Below the pieces are notes generated by a model, which was not told the DNA's origin, ran no database searches, and saw only the letters and a program-made list of their open reading frames with translations. From positions 21,612-85,611 of the forward strand of contig JAJPIP010000068.1 of assembly GCA_021324655.1 (NCBI GenBank): a stretch of DNA of 64,000 bases. Direction: 5' to 3'. Below, piece after piece: positions 7,912 to 16,266 of the stretch; within the stretch, counting starts at the first letter, position 1; each line of letters opens with the position of its first letter. The position numbers and the translations under genes were made by a program. The DNA comes from Pseudomonadota bacterium. GTDB lineage: Bacteria > Chloroflexota > UBA5177.

Positions 7912-8841
7912 TCAGTACCCATAATCGACAGGAGCGGCACAGAGAGACTTCTTCGGGCGCAATGCCTCCCAACGCTCAGCGCCCAGCTTCTCGAGATATG
8001 CGTCCCGGCCGGGGACCGACAGCACCCACTCCTCCAGCCAGCGTCGCCAGCCCTCTGCGGATCGCGTCTCCTGGTGATAGTCGCGGAAGAAGGCATGGTC
8101 GCGGTTGTAGTAGCCCTGGACAGGGGAGGGATGGGCACCGCCGGGAACGTGCACGACGGCCGAGACTTTGTGGGGTGGACCGAGGACGCGATTGGGATCG
8201 CTGCGGATGACGTCGCTCGGCACGATCTCCTCTGTGGTCAGGATGACGCGGCGTGCCGCGAGAAATGCTTCCCGCGTGACGCCGAGATTGCCCCAGGCGT
8301 GGGCGCCTCCCCCGGCATCGGCGCGTTGCACATGCAGGATGGCGACATCGGGGCGGATGGCCGGGACCCGCACGATCGGCTCACCGAAGGGGCCGATGCC
8401 GGCCCGGAGCGAGGGATTCTCCCGAAGAATGTCGGTGCCGAGCAGTGAGTACGTCGGGATGTACGGCGCGCCGAGAGCGGCGGCCAGCAGCCCCAGGCTG
8501 ACCGTGAGATTGCTGTAGGGCTCGACCTCCAGAGGGTGCGGGAGAGCGCGTTCCCTGGCCCGGCGGTAGTTATGCCCCAGACCCTCGCTGACGTTGCCGA
8601 CCCAGGCGACGCGGAGGCGATTCACCACCCCGGCGCCGATGAGCTGATCGAAGAGGATGTCGGAGATGGGGCCGATGAGGGTGAGGTCGCGCGTGCCCTG
8701 CCGGATGATCTCGTGACCGGCGGCAAAGGGGATCAGCGCCTCCAGCGCCGTTCCCATGACGACCGACGAGCCGTCCGGTACGTCCCGAGCGATTGCCTCG
8801 GCCAGGGGAACGACTTTTCCCGCACCGTCTGAGCTCGTCAC
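7912..8841 (-). CDS. CoA-transferase family I, subunit A-like
   Basis: A 309-residue protein with the family I CoA-transferase alpha-subunit fold. It has VPDGSSVVMGTALEALIP near the N-terminus, then LTLIGPISDILFDQLIGAG and VAWVGNVSEGLGHNYRRA. Relatives include glutaconate CoA-transferase subunit A. In this family the catalytic glutamate sits in subunit B, and no subunit B gene lies next to it. The start overlaps the end of the acyl-CoA-ligase gene by 4 bp (8838-8841), so both are made together, probably for activation or CoA exchange on an aromatic or dicarboxylic acid. The exact substrate is unknown. Confidence 0.75.
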   Translation of the reverse strand: MTSSDGAGKVVPLAEAIARDVPDGSSVVMGTALEALIPFAAGHEIIRQGTRDLTLIGPISDILFDQLIGAGVVNRLRVAWVGNVSEGLGHNYRRARERALPHPLEVEPYSNLTVSLGLLAAALGAPYIPTYSLLGTDILRENPSLRAGIGPFGEPIVRVPAIRPDVAILHVQRADAGGGAHAWGNLGVTREAFLAARRVILTTEEIVPSDVIRSDPNRVLGPPHKVSAVVHVPGGAHPSPVQGYYNRDHAFFRDYHQETRSAEGWRRWLEEWVLSVPGRDAYLEKLGAERWEALRPKKSLCAAPVDYGY

Positions 8842-10382
8842 TCCTCGGCACGCAACTTGTAGCGCTGGATCTTGCCGGTCGCCGTTTTGGGCAGCTCGGG
8901 GAGAAATTCGATCCAGCGCGGATATTTGTACGGGGCGATGCGTCCCTTGACGAAGCTCTGAATCTCGGCTGCCAGGCCGTCACCCGGCATGTCGTCCTTG
9001 AGGACGACAAATGCTTTCGGTTTGATCAGCCCTTCGCTATCCGCCGCGCCGACGACGGCGCACTCCAGGACGGCAGGGTGCTCGAGAATGGCGCCCTCGA
9101 CCTCCGCGGGCGAGACCCAGATGCCGCCGACCTTCAACATGTCGTCGCTGCGGCCGTCGTACCAGTAGTAGCCGTCGCGGTCGAGGTGATACTTGTCACC
9201 GGTCCGGATCCACTCGCCCTGGATGGTCCGCTTGGTCATCTCGTGCCGGTTCCAGTACGCGGCGCAGATGCTGTCCCCTTTGATCCACAGGTTTCCGATC
9301 TCCCCCGCCGGGACCGGCTGCCCGTCGTCATCCACGATCCTGGCCTCGTAGCCCTCGACCAGCCGGCCGCTGGAACCTGGGCGCACGTCCCCTTCGCGGT
9401 TGGAGAGGAAGATGTGGAGGATCTCGGTCGAGCCGATGCCGTCCAGGATCTCGACGCCGAAACGCTCGAGCCACCGCCGGTAGATCGCGGCGGGGAGCGG
9501 TTCGCCCGCGGAGACGGCGACACGGACGGACGACATGTCCACGTCGAGGCCATTCTCGGCGGCGTGCAGCAGCCCCGCATAGGCGGTGGGAACGCCGAAG
9601 AAGACAGTGGGCCGCGACTGTCTGACGACGGCGGCGATCGCCTCCGGCGTCGGCCGGCCGGGAAAGAGGACGGTACTCGCGCCGTCGGCGAAGGGGAAGT
9701 ACAGCGCGTTCCCCAGGCCATAGGCGAAGAACAGCTTGGCGACGGAGTAGGTCCGATCCTCCGGGGTCAGACGCAAGATCGGCCGGGCGTAGAGCTCGGT
9801 GCAGACCACCATGTCGTGGTGCAGATGGACGGCGGCGCGCGAGAGACCGGTGGTGCCCGAGGTGTAGAGCCAGAAGGCGGTATCGTCCTTGCTGGTCGGC
9901 GCCGCCTCCAGGCCGGAGGAGGCGGACGCCATGAGGGAATCGAGGCTCGGATGGGTCTCGCTCTTCCCGGCGACGACGACGTGCTTCAGGTAGCGGCGGC
10001 CATCGAGGATGGGCTGCACCTGGGGCAACACCTCGGCGCTGACGACGAGGACCCTGGCCCGGCTGTCATCGAGGATCGAGCCATAGTCGGCCGGCGTCAG
10101 ATTGGTGTTGAGTGGAATCGGCACCGCCCCGATCTTCATCGCGCCGAAGAAGGTGGCCACGAAGTCGGGTGAGTCCAGCAAGAGAAGGAGGACGCGGTTC
10201 TCGATCTCGACGCCGAGATCGAGCAAGACATTGCCGGCGCGGTTGACCTGCTCGGCAACCTGTGCGTAGGTGAGAGACTCGTCACCGCAGAGGATGGCCG
10301 TCCGGTGACCCCGTCCCTCCTCCAGATTGCGATCCACGAAGTACGCTGCGGCATTGAACTGCTGGGGAATCGTCACATCCAT
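8838..10382 (-). CDS. Benzoate-CoA-ligase family acyl-CoA synthetase
   Basis: A 514-residue AMP-forming CoA ligase. The adenylate-binding loop reads YTSGTTGLSRAAVH (about residue 172; the usual P-K-G is S-R-A). The segment ELYARPILRLTPEDRTYSVA and the FFAYGLGN motif are characteristic of benzoate-CoA ligases. The core motif is YWYDGRSDDMLKVGG, and the catalytic Lys is in KTATGKIQR at about residue 502. The start at 10382 is supported by a GGGAGG box 6 nt upstream; longer frames run into the GNAT gene and are not real. It likely activates benzoate or a related aromatic acid in the cytoplasm. It is operonic with the CoA-transferase-like gene. Confidence 0.88.
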   Translation of the reverse strand: MDVTIPQQFNAAAYFVDRNLEEGRGHRTAILCGDESLTYAQVAEQVNRAGNVLLDLGVEIENRVLLLLLDSPDFVATFFGAMKIGAVPIPLNTNLTPADYGSILDDSRARVLVVSAEVLPQVQPILDGRRYLKHVVVAGKSETHPSLDSLMASASSGLEAAPTSKDDTAFWLYTSGTTGLSRAAVHLHHDMVVCTELYARPILRLTPEDRTYSVAKLFFAYGLGNALYFPFADGASTVLFPGRPTPEAIAAVVRQSRPTVFFGVPTAYAGLLHAAENGLDVDMSSVRVAVSAGEPLPAAIYRRWLERFGVEILDGIGSTEILHIFLSNREGDVRPGSSGRLVEGYEARIVDDDGQPVPAGEIGNLWIKGDSICAAYWNRHEMTKRTIQGEWIRTGDKYHLDRDGYYWYDGRSDDMLKVGGIWVSPAEVEGAILEHPAVLECAVVGAADSEGLIKPKAFVVLKDDMPGDGLAAEIQSFVKGRIAPYKYPRWIEFLPELPKTATGKIQRYKLRAEE

Positions 10383-10425
10383 GGCAGCCTCCCGTGTGAG
10401 ACGAGTGTAGCGCCGCGGAGTAATA

Positions 10426-10929
10426 TCAGCGATCGGGAAGGACATCCACCGTGAGCGGCCGGCGGAAGACCACGCGGTCCTCACCCGGTCCGTCGTAGTC
10501 CCGATGCACCGGGATGCCGTTGATCTCCGCGTCGCCGAGCAAGGGATCGAATCCCATGCGGCGGTGAAAGGCGATCGACCCCGTGTTGACGGGTGAGGTG
10601 ACGCAGCACACCTCGCTGCAGCCCCGGGCGCCCGCGGTGTCGAAGAGGCGCGTGTAAAGTTGCCGGCCGAGACCCATGCCCCGATAGCGTGGGTCCACGC
10701 CGACGAAGTGGATATAGGCTTGCCGGGGATCGGTCTGAGAGATGAAACCGATGAGGAAGGCCCGCACCTCGCCATCCTCCTCGACGGCGAAGCTGGTGGG
10801 CTGAAAGTGGGTAAAGAAGAGGTGCGGCAGGCCCGGCGTCATGTGGCGGCCACCCCACCAGTCGTCGAGACCGCGGATGATGTCCTGGTAGTCGGTGCCG
10901 GCGATGTGGCGAATGTGCATCGGGCGCAT
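10426..10929 (-). CDS. GNAT family N-acetyltransferase
   Basis: A 167-residue GNAT protein. The acetyl-CoA binding motif is VDPRYRGMGLGRQLYTRLF (about residues 78-96), preceded by the strand AFLIGFISQTDPRQAYIHFV. The C-terminal CCVTSPVNTGSIAFHRRMGF matches motif B of the fold. The acceptor is unknown. It is 43 bp upstream of the benzoate-CoA-ligase-like gene on the same strand and could be the first gene of that transcript. It is divergent from the ABC exporter genes, with about 64 bp between starts. Confidence 0.85.
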   Translation of the reverse strand: MRPMHIRHIAGTDYQDIIRGLDDWWGGRHMTPGLPHLFFTHFQPTSFAVEEDGEVRAFLIGFISQTDPRQAYIHFVGVDPRYRGMGLGRQLYTRLFDTAGARGCSEVCCVTSPVNTGSIAFHRRMGFDPLLGDAEINGIPVHRDYDGPGEDRVVFRRPLTVDVLPDR

Positions 10930-10993
10930 CCTACCATGCCGCGTCCCGGATGTGGTGCTACACTTGAGACTCCATCGTCAAGGGGGGAGTGGT

Positions 10994-11941
10994 ATGACCG
11001 ACGCCTACGATGCGCGCGATCTGGTGAAGACGTACAAGTCGGGCAAGGTACGGGCGCTGGACGGCGTCTCCTTCCGGATCGAGGAAGGGGAGATCTTCGG
11101 CCTGCTGGGACCGAACGGCGCTGGAAAGAGCACCCTGGTCGGACTGATAACCGGCTTGCTGCGCCCCGATTCCGGGACCTTGCTGCTGCATGGAAACGAC
11201 ATCGTGCGCCGGCCCCATATCGCCACCGAGATCGTTTCCGCCATGACGCAGACGTCGCTGCCCCTGGGCGATCTGACCGTGCGTGAGGTGCTGCGGGTGA
11301 CCGGGCATCTGCGCGGCATGACGCGGCGAGATGCCGCGGACGCCGCCGAATCCCTCATCGAACGACTTGGCATCGCCGAGGTTGCCGGGAAGCTCCTCAA
11401 CAAGACATCCGGTGGCCAGTGGCGGCTTGCCTCGATCGCCACCGCCCTCATTGGCGACCGTCCCATCCTGGTTCTGGACGAGCCGACCAACGAACTGGAT
11501 CCGACCAATCGGCGCATGGTCTGGGAGTATCTGCGCCGCCTCAAGCAGCAGGAAGGGCGCACCATCATCCTGGTGACCCACAATGTGCTGGAGGCCGAGC
11601 GTGTCGTGGAGCGGGTCGCCATCATGCACCGGGGGCGGATCATCGCGCTGGGAACGCCCGGTGAACTGAAGGAACAGGTAGACCGCCGGATCCGCCTGGA
11701 GATCTCCCTGGCGCCCGGCGCCGAACGGCCCGAGCGCGATCTCGCCCTGCTCGGCGAGGTCATTCCCATCACCGATCGGCATCTGGTCGTGCTGGTGCCG
11801 CGCGGGGATGTGGAGGCGGCGGTGTCGCGGGTGGTCCATCAGATCGGACTGGAGAGACTCGACGACTTCCGCATCCTGACGCCGTCCCTGGAAGACGTCT
11901 ACATCGAGATCACGGGTGAAGCGATGGAGGAAGCGGCATGA
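10994..11941 (+). CDS. ABC transporter ATP-binding protein (ABC-2 exporter type)
   Basis: A 315-residue ABC ATPase. Walker A is GPNGAGKST (about residues 39-47), the signature is SGGQWRLASIA (about 139; first residue Thr instead of Leu) and Walker B is ILVLDEPTNELDP, followed by the switch His in LVTHN. The C-terminal tail of about 80 residues is the DrrA/CcmA-type extension. GGGGGGAGT precedes ATG 10994. The gene overlaps the permease gene by 4 bp, so the two form one export complex at the membrane. Substrate unknown; DrrA-like pairs export lipids or drugs. Confidence 0.92.
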   Translation: MTDAYDARDLVKTYKSGKVRALDGVSFRIEEGEIFGLLGPNGAGKSTLVGLITGLLRPDSGTLLLHGNDIVRRPHIATEIVSAMTQTSLPLGDLTVREVLRVTGHLRGMTRRDAADAAESLIERLGIAEVAGKLLNKTSGGQWRLASIATALIGDRPILVLDEPTNELDPTNRRMVWEYLRRLKQQEGRTIILVTHNVLEAERVVERVAIMHRGRIIALGTPGELKEQVDRRIRLEISLAPGAERPERDLALLGEVIPITDRHLVVLVPRGDVEAAVSRVVHQIGLERLDDFRILTPSLEDVYIEITGEAMEEAA

Positions 11942-12738
11942 CCACTCAAGCACGCACCCTCCGGATGGCGGTTGCCCCCACCGGATGGGCACGCCTTCGG
12001 CGGGCCCTCGGCACCTTCGGCGACCTCTTCTTTATCCAGTTCTCTTCGGTACGGACGGCCTGGCAGTGGATCTTCCTCATCTCCAGCGTCCTGCCGCTCG
12101 GCCTGCTCTTTTTCCTCTCCATCGTCGCCGCCGGTGCACACCGCGGCATGATCGTCTACTTCATCACCGGGAATGTCGTGGTGGCGCTCATGATGAATCC
12201 GCTCTTCATGCTCTCGGGCCAGCTGGCCTGGGCGCGGCAGAGCAAGGCGTTCGACTTCTACGCCGGCTTGCCCATCTCGCGCACCATGGTGATCCTGGCA
12301 GCGATCTCCGTGTCTGTTCTCTTCAGCGTGCCGGGAACCATCTTCATGCTGATCGCGGGCATGGCGCTCTTTCACCTCTGGATCGTGCCCAGCCCGCTCA
12401 TCGTGTTGATCGTGTTGCTCTCGCCCACTGCCCTCTCCGGCCTCGGCGCGAGTATCGGCATCCTGGCCCCCAATCAGCAGGTGGCCGGAGTGATCGCCAA
12501 CCTCGTCATGGTGATCGTTATGTTCCTGTCGCCGATCTACACGCCACTCTCCCGTCTGCCGGGGCTCTTGCAGGTCACCTCTCACCTGCTTCCCCCCACC
12601 TACGCGGCGGCCGGCCTCCGGGAGACGCTGGGCGGTCACATCAGCGGTGAGTTCTGGCTGGATGTGTTGATCCTGGCCGTCTTCAGCCTGGCCAGTATCT
12701 ATCTGGTCACGGCGCGGCTTGATTGGCGGTCGCGCTAG
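11938..12738 (+). CDS. ABC-2 type transporter permease
   Basis: A 266-residue membrane protein with six predicted hydrophobic helices. The first is WIFLISSVLPLGLLFFLSIV, and later segments include VILAAISVSVLFSVPGTIFM and GVIANLVMVIVMFLSPIYTP, the latter being the conserved pattern before the last helices of ABC-2 permeases. It is translationally coupled to the ATPase gene by an ATGA overlap and pairs with it. Confidence 0.88.
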   Translation: MTTQARTLRMAVAPTGWARLRRALGTFGDLFFIQFSSVRTAWQWIFLISSVLPLGLLFFLSIVAAGAHRGMIVYFITGNVVVALMMNPLFMLSGQLAWARQSKAFDFYAGLPISRTMVILAAISVSVLFSVPGTIFMLIAGMALFHLWIVPSPLIVLIVLLSPTALSGLGASIGILAPNQQVAGVIANLVMVIVMFLSPIYTPLSRLPGLLQVTSHLLPPTYAAAGLRETLGGHISGEFWLDVLILAVFSLASIYLVTARLDWRSR

Positions 12739-12772
12739 GGATACAGACCCCATGGGGACAGGGAAGGATTGT

Positions 12773-13663
12773 ATGACGGTTTCCGGCGAAGCTCGCGTCA
12801 CACTGGAAGACGGACGTCATCTCGATATCTATCGCAGCGGACCAGAGGATGCGCGGGTCTTGCTCTTCCATCACGGGACGCCCGGCTCGCGCGCGCCCTT
12901 CCGTGACATCGAGAATGCCGCGCACCGGCACGGCTTCCAATTGGTCACTCTGTCCAGGCCGGGTTACGGCAGCTCGACCCGGCAGCCGGGACGCAGCGTC
13001 GCGGACGTGGTCGCCGACACGGTGCAGGTCCTGGATGCGGTGGGCGCCGATCGCTGCGTGGTGGCGGGATGGTCGGGCGGCGGCCCTCACGCGCTGGCCT
13101 GCGGTGCCCGCCTCGCCGGCCGCGTGGATGGCGTGCTGGTCATGGCCGGCGTGGGACCGTATGGATTCGAGGATCTGGACTTCATGAACGGCATGGGCGA
13201 GGGAAACATCGTCGAGTTCGGCAAGGCCATCGAAGGGGAAGCGGCGCTCCGTCCCTTCCTGGAGGAGGAGCGAGAGCAGATGCTCCAGGCGACGCCATCC
13301 CAGCTGGTGGAGGCGATGGGCAGCCTCCTGCCGCCGGTCGATAAGGCTCAGCTGACCGGAGAGTTGGGTGAGGATCTGATGGCCAACTTCCACGAGGCGC
13401 TGCGGCTCGGCGTCGACGGCTGGCTCGACGACGATCTGGCCTTTGCCAGGCCCTGGGGCTTTGACCTCTCCGAGGTGTCCGTCCCGACTTTCTTGTGGCA
13501 GGGAAGCGAAGACCTGATGGTCCCGTTCGACCATGGCCAATGGCTGGCGGAGCAGATTCCCGGCGTGACCGCGCACCTGGAGCCGGGCGAAGGGCATGTT
13601 TCGGTGGTCATCGGCGCGCTGGATCGCATGTTCAGCGAGCTGGCGGGCGTGACCTGCTCCTAA
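12773..13663 (+). CDS. Alpha/beta hydrolase
   Basis: A 296-residue alpha/beta-hydrolase fold protein. The oxyanion-hole loop is FHHGTPGSRAP, the nucleophile elbow AGWSGGGPHAL (Ser about residue 100), the acid candidate is in WQGSEDLMVPF and the catalytic His in GEGHVSV near the C-terminus. The start at 12773 has GGGAAGGA 5 nt upstream. The substrate is unknown; small esters, lactones or epoxide-like compounds are typical for this group. It lies 34 bp after the ABC permease gene and may be co-transcribed with the exporter. It converges on the OsmC gene. Confidence 0.88.
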   Translation: MTVSGEARVTLEDGRHLDIYRSGPEDARVLLFHHGTPGSRAPFRDIENAAHRHGFQLVTLSRPGYGSSTRQPGRSVADVVADTVQVLDAVGADRCVVAGWSGGGPHALACGARLAGRVDGVLVMAGVGPYGFEDLDFMNGMGEGNIVEFGKAIEGEAALRPFLEEEREQMLQATPSQLVEAMGSLLPPVDKAQLTGELGEDLMANFHEALRLGVDGWLDDDLAFARPWGFDLSEVSVPTFLWQGSEDLMVPFDHGQWLAEQIPGVTAHLEPGEGHVSVVIGALDRMFSELAGVTCS

Positions 13664-13678
13664 AACGCCGAGACTGCC

Positions 13679-14104
13679 CTAATCCCGGGCGATCGGACGG
13701 ATCTCGAAGTCGGTGGTGATCTCGGCAGCGTCCTTCAGCATCGCGTAGGCCGGGCAGTACTTTCCTTCCGAGAGGTCGATGGCGCGGCGGACGGCCTCAT
13801 CCGACACGTCCTGCCCCGTGATGACGTGCTTGATGGCGATATGCGTGAAGACGCGCGGGTACTCCTCCCGCTGCCGCCCGCTGACCTCGACGCGATAGCC
13901 CGTGACCTTCTGGCGCTTCTTCCGCAGAATGGAGAGTACGTCCATCGCCGTGCACCCGCCGAGCCCGGCGAGGAGGAGTTCCATGGGACGGAACCCGTTG
14001 CCCTCACCTCCATGCTCGTTGCTGCTATCGAGATGGATGGCCACGCCGTCTTCGCCGACGGCCACGAAGTGCATGCGGTCCTGCAGATCGATCTCCACGG
14101 TCAT
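13679..14104 (-). CDS. OsmC/Ohr family protein
   Basis: A 141-residue OsmC-like thiol peroxidase family protein. The two redox cysteines are in GLGGCTAMDVLSILRKKRQ (about residue 52) and GKYCPAYAML (about residue 115), both where the family has them. The FRPMELLLAGLGGC helix is typical of the YhfA/OsmC branch. These proteins reduce organic peroxides in the cytoplasm. A GGGAG box precedes the ATG. It stands alone between two converging or unrelated genes. Confidence 0.9.
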   Translation of the reverse strand: MTVEIDLQDRMHFVAVGEDGVAIHLDSSNEHGGEGNGFRPMELLLAGLGGCTAMDVLSILRKKRQKVTGYRVEVSGRQREEYPRVFTHIAIKHVITGQDVSDEAVRRAIDLSEGKYCPAYAMLKDAAEITTDFEIRPIARD

Positions 14105-14134
14105 GGGCTCCCCCTCTGCCGGCGCGGTTTGGTG

Positions 14135-14425
14135 CTATTCGTGGTCGAGGTGCGTCCGGCCCTCTATTCTGATCCCTCCGCCGGATTCCTCCTCGCCGGG
14201 CTCCACGCCCGGTTCCTCGGTGCCCTCACCGTCCAGGCTCCGGCCGGCGATGGTATGTCCAATGGTCGGACTGCTCTCGACCGGACTGCGTTTCCCTCCG
14301 CCGGCGTCGATGCCCGGCATCGTTCCGCCGCCCGCCGGGCCGGTGGCATCGATGGTCGGTTCGTCGTGGTCGTTGTCGGGACCAGCGTAGACGCCTTGCT
14401 CATCCAGGATCTCTTTTCCGTTCAT
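14135..14425 (-). CDS. Small acidic, Gly-rich, probably disordered protein
   Basis: A 96-residue acidic protein rich in Gly, Glu, Asp and Pro with no hydrophobic core, beginning MNGKEILDEQGVYAGPDNDH. A GGGAGGA-type ribosome binding site is placed correctly, which supports translation. I know no family. It resembles in composition, not in alignment, the protein at 35823-36137. It starts 85 bp after a small helical protein gene and ends 30 bp before the OsmC gene, all on the minus strand. Confidence 0.5.
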   Translation of the reverse strand: MNGKEILDEQGVYAGPDNDHDEPTIDATGPAGGGTMPGIDAGGGKRSPVESSPTIGHTIAGRSLDGEGTEEPGVEPGEEESGGGIRIEGRTHLDHE

Positions 14426-14510
14426 GGGGTCCTCCCTGCGAAGGGGGCGGCAAGAGACATACCAGAGACAAGAGCGCGCGTTGCTGCACCAGGCGACGGG
14501 TCACGCACCC

Positions 14511-14843
14511 CTAGGGGGTGAGTCGGCCGAGCCAGTCGAGCGCATCGAAGGCCTGCAAGAGAGCTGACTGCAACGCAGGACGTATCGCTTCCCGCCCATG
14601 TCGGGCGGCCGCCAGATGCGACTTCATGGACGCGATGTCCGAGCGCGCGATCTGGATTTCAATCAACTCGCCCGGCGCTTCGGCTGCCGCCTGCGCCAGC
14701 CGCGCGGCGACGCGGGTGAGAAGGGTAAGGGTGTCGGCTTCCGCTCCCGCCGAGAGAAGCCGCCCGATGGTCCGGCACTCTTCCCGCAGCATCTCTACGG
14801 GATGTTCGATGGTCGGGACCGTATGTGAATCGTCGTCAACCAT
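14511..14843 (-). CDS. Small helical protein of unknown function
   Basis: About 110 residues from ATG 14843 (MVDDDSHTVPTIEHPVEMLR), predicted almost wholly alpha-helical with Ala-rich heptads (RVAARLAQAAAEAPGELIEI). No family recognised. An in-frame ATG at 14873 would add ten residues (MARFLLLSAP); neither start has a clear ribosome binding site, so the start is uncertain. It is divergent from the NADH-dehydrogenase-like gene. Confidence 0.5.
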   Translation of the reverse strand: MVDDDSHTVPTIEHPVEMLREECRTIGRLLSAGAEADTLTLLTRVAARLAQAAAEAPGELIEIQIARSDIASMKSHLAAARHGREAIRPALQSALLQAFDALDWLGRLTP

Positions 14844-14973
14844 CGGCGCGGAGAGAAGCAGAAAGCGTGCCATCATCAATGTTGCAGGCCATTCTTGACG
14901 GACGTCGCGCTCTGTCGCAATATGCGGATGCTTCCGTTCTTGAAGGATGGATTTACCCCCTCTTCGGGGGCCG

Positions 14974-14979
14974 TATAGT
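14974..14979 (+). promoter_or_regulatory. Possible -10 box of a leaderless NDH-2-like gene
   Basis: TATAGT ends 7 nt before the proposed ATG at 14987, and no Shine-Dalgarno sequence is present. A CCCCC/GGGGG hairpin lies at 14956-14970. No good -35 box is seen. Confidence 0.35.
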
Positions 14980-14986
14980 GAGTTGT

Positions 14987-16264
14987 ATGCCGGGTGACGA
15001 GGCCAGACTTGCAACGTACCTGTCGGCGTCGCCGCGTATTCTGATCCTCGGAGCGGGATTCGCCGGGACGAATGCCGCGCGGCAGCTGGATCGCCGCCTG
15101 CGCGGGACCGGCGCCCATGTCTTGCTGGTGGATCGTGGGAATGCCAGCCTCTTCACCCCGCTCCTCTGGACGGTGGCCGATGGGCGAACCGCGCCGTCGG
15201 ATGTCATGGTGCCGATCCGCGATTTTCAGGGCCGTTTCAGCTTCGTCCACGCCGATGTCGAGGAGATCGATATCGCGGGACGCACGGTGCGGACCAGCGT
15301 CGGATCCTATCCGTACGACATTCTCGTCGTGGCGCTGGGGAGCATCACCACGCTGCCACCCGTGCCGGGGATCCACGAGCACGCCCTCGGTTTCCGCTAT
15401 CCGGTTGATGCCATTCGTCTCCGCAACCGGCTGATTCAGGCGGTGGAGGTGGCGCGCCACACCGCCGATGCAGCGGCACGCTCCGCTCTGCTCAGCTTTG
15501 CCGTGGTCGGTGGGGGCGATACCGGCGTCGAGCTGGCCGCCACCATTCACGACTATCTGCACGCCGCGCTCTTCGATCGCTACCCCGAACTGAAGGGGGA
15601 GCAGGTGCGGATCATCGTCCTGGAGCGCGCCGAGCGCCTGACGCCGATGGAGCGTCCGGATCTCTCATCACACGCCCAGCAGATGCTGGAGCGAAGTGGG
15701 ATCGAGGTGCATACGGGCACGACCGTGGAGGGCATCACGGCGGACGGCGTGCAAACCTCGGCCGGGGATTTTCCCGCCCGGACCGTCTTCTGGGCAGCTG
15801 GGATCTCGGCGCCGCCGGTGGTCCGTGCCCTGCCCGTCGAGCATGCCCCGAATGGGGCAGTCATTGTGGATACGACCTTGCGCGTGCCGGGGCACCCTGA
15901 AATCATCGTCGTCGGCGACAGCGCCTGGATTTACGATGCCGAAGGCAAGCCGGTGCCACCTACCGCCCAGGCGGCACGGGTTGAAGGGATCTACGTGGCA
16001 AAGAGCATCGCGAATTCGCTCCGGGGCGGGCCGGCGCGCCCTTTCACCTACCGATCACTCGGGCACCTCGCACTACTCGGTCTCCACACCGGATTGGGCG
16101 AGGTGGGGCCGATCGAGGTGCGTGGATTTCCGGCCTGGCTCCTCTGGCACGCGTACTATCTCTACCGCATTCCCACCTGGGGGAATCGGGTGCGGATCGT
16201 CGCTGACCTGATTCTCGCCGCGATCTTCGGGCGAGAAGCGGCGCAGGTGCCGTTGAACGAGTAG
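14987..16264 (+). CDS. NAD(P)/FAD-dependent oxidoreductase, type II NADH dehydrogenase-like
   Basis: A 425-residue two-dinucleotide-binding-domain flavoprotein. The FAD motif is ILILGAGFAGTNAARQL (about residues 20-36) and the NAD(P) motif is FAVVGGGDTGVELAATI (about 172). The conserved FAD-contact segment near the end reads IIVVGDSAWIYDAEGKPVPPTAQ. This matches NDH-2 enzymes, which oxidise NADH and reduce menaquinone at the membrane face without pumping protons. The LLWHAYYLYRIPTWGNR tail is a likely membrane-association helix. I chose ATG 14987 because the FAD motif should begin about 20 residues in. Fits with the menaquinone genes at 41-48.7 kb. Confidence 0.88.
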   Translation: MPGDEARLATYLSASPRILILGAGFAGTNAARQLDRRLRGTGAHVLLVDRGNASLFTPLLWTVADGRTAPSDVMVPIRDFQGRFSFVHADVEEIDIAGRTVRTSVGSYPYDILVVALGSITTLPPVPGIHEHALGFRYPVDAIRLRNRLIQAVEVARHTADAAARSALLSFAVVGGGDTGVELAATIHDYLHAALFDRYPELKGEQVRIIVLERAERLTPMERPDLSSHAQQMLERSGIEVHTGTTVEGITADGVQTSAGDFPARTVFWAAGISAPPVVRALPVEHAPNGAVIVDTTLRVPGHPEIIVVGDSAWIYDAEGKPVPPTAQAARVEGIYVAKSIANSLRGGPARPFTYRSLGHLALLGLHTGLGEVGPIEVRGFPAWLLWHAYYLYRIPTWGNRVRIVADLILAAIFGREAAQVPLNE

Positions 16265-16266
16265 GC

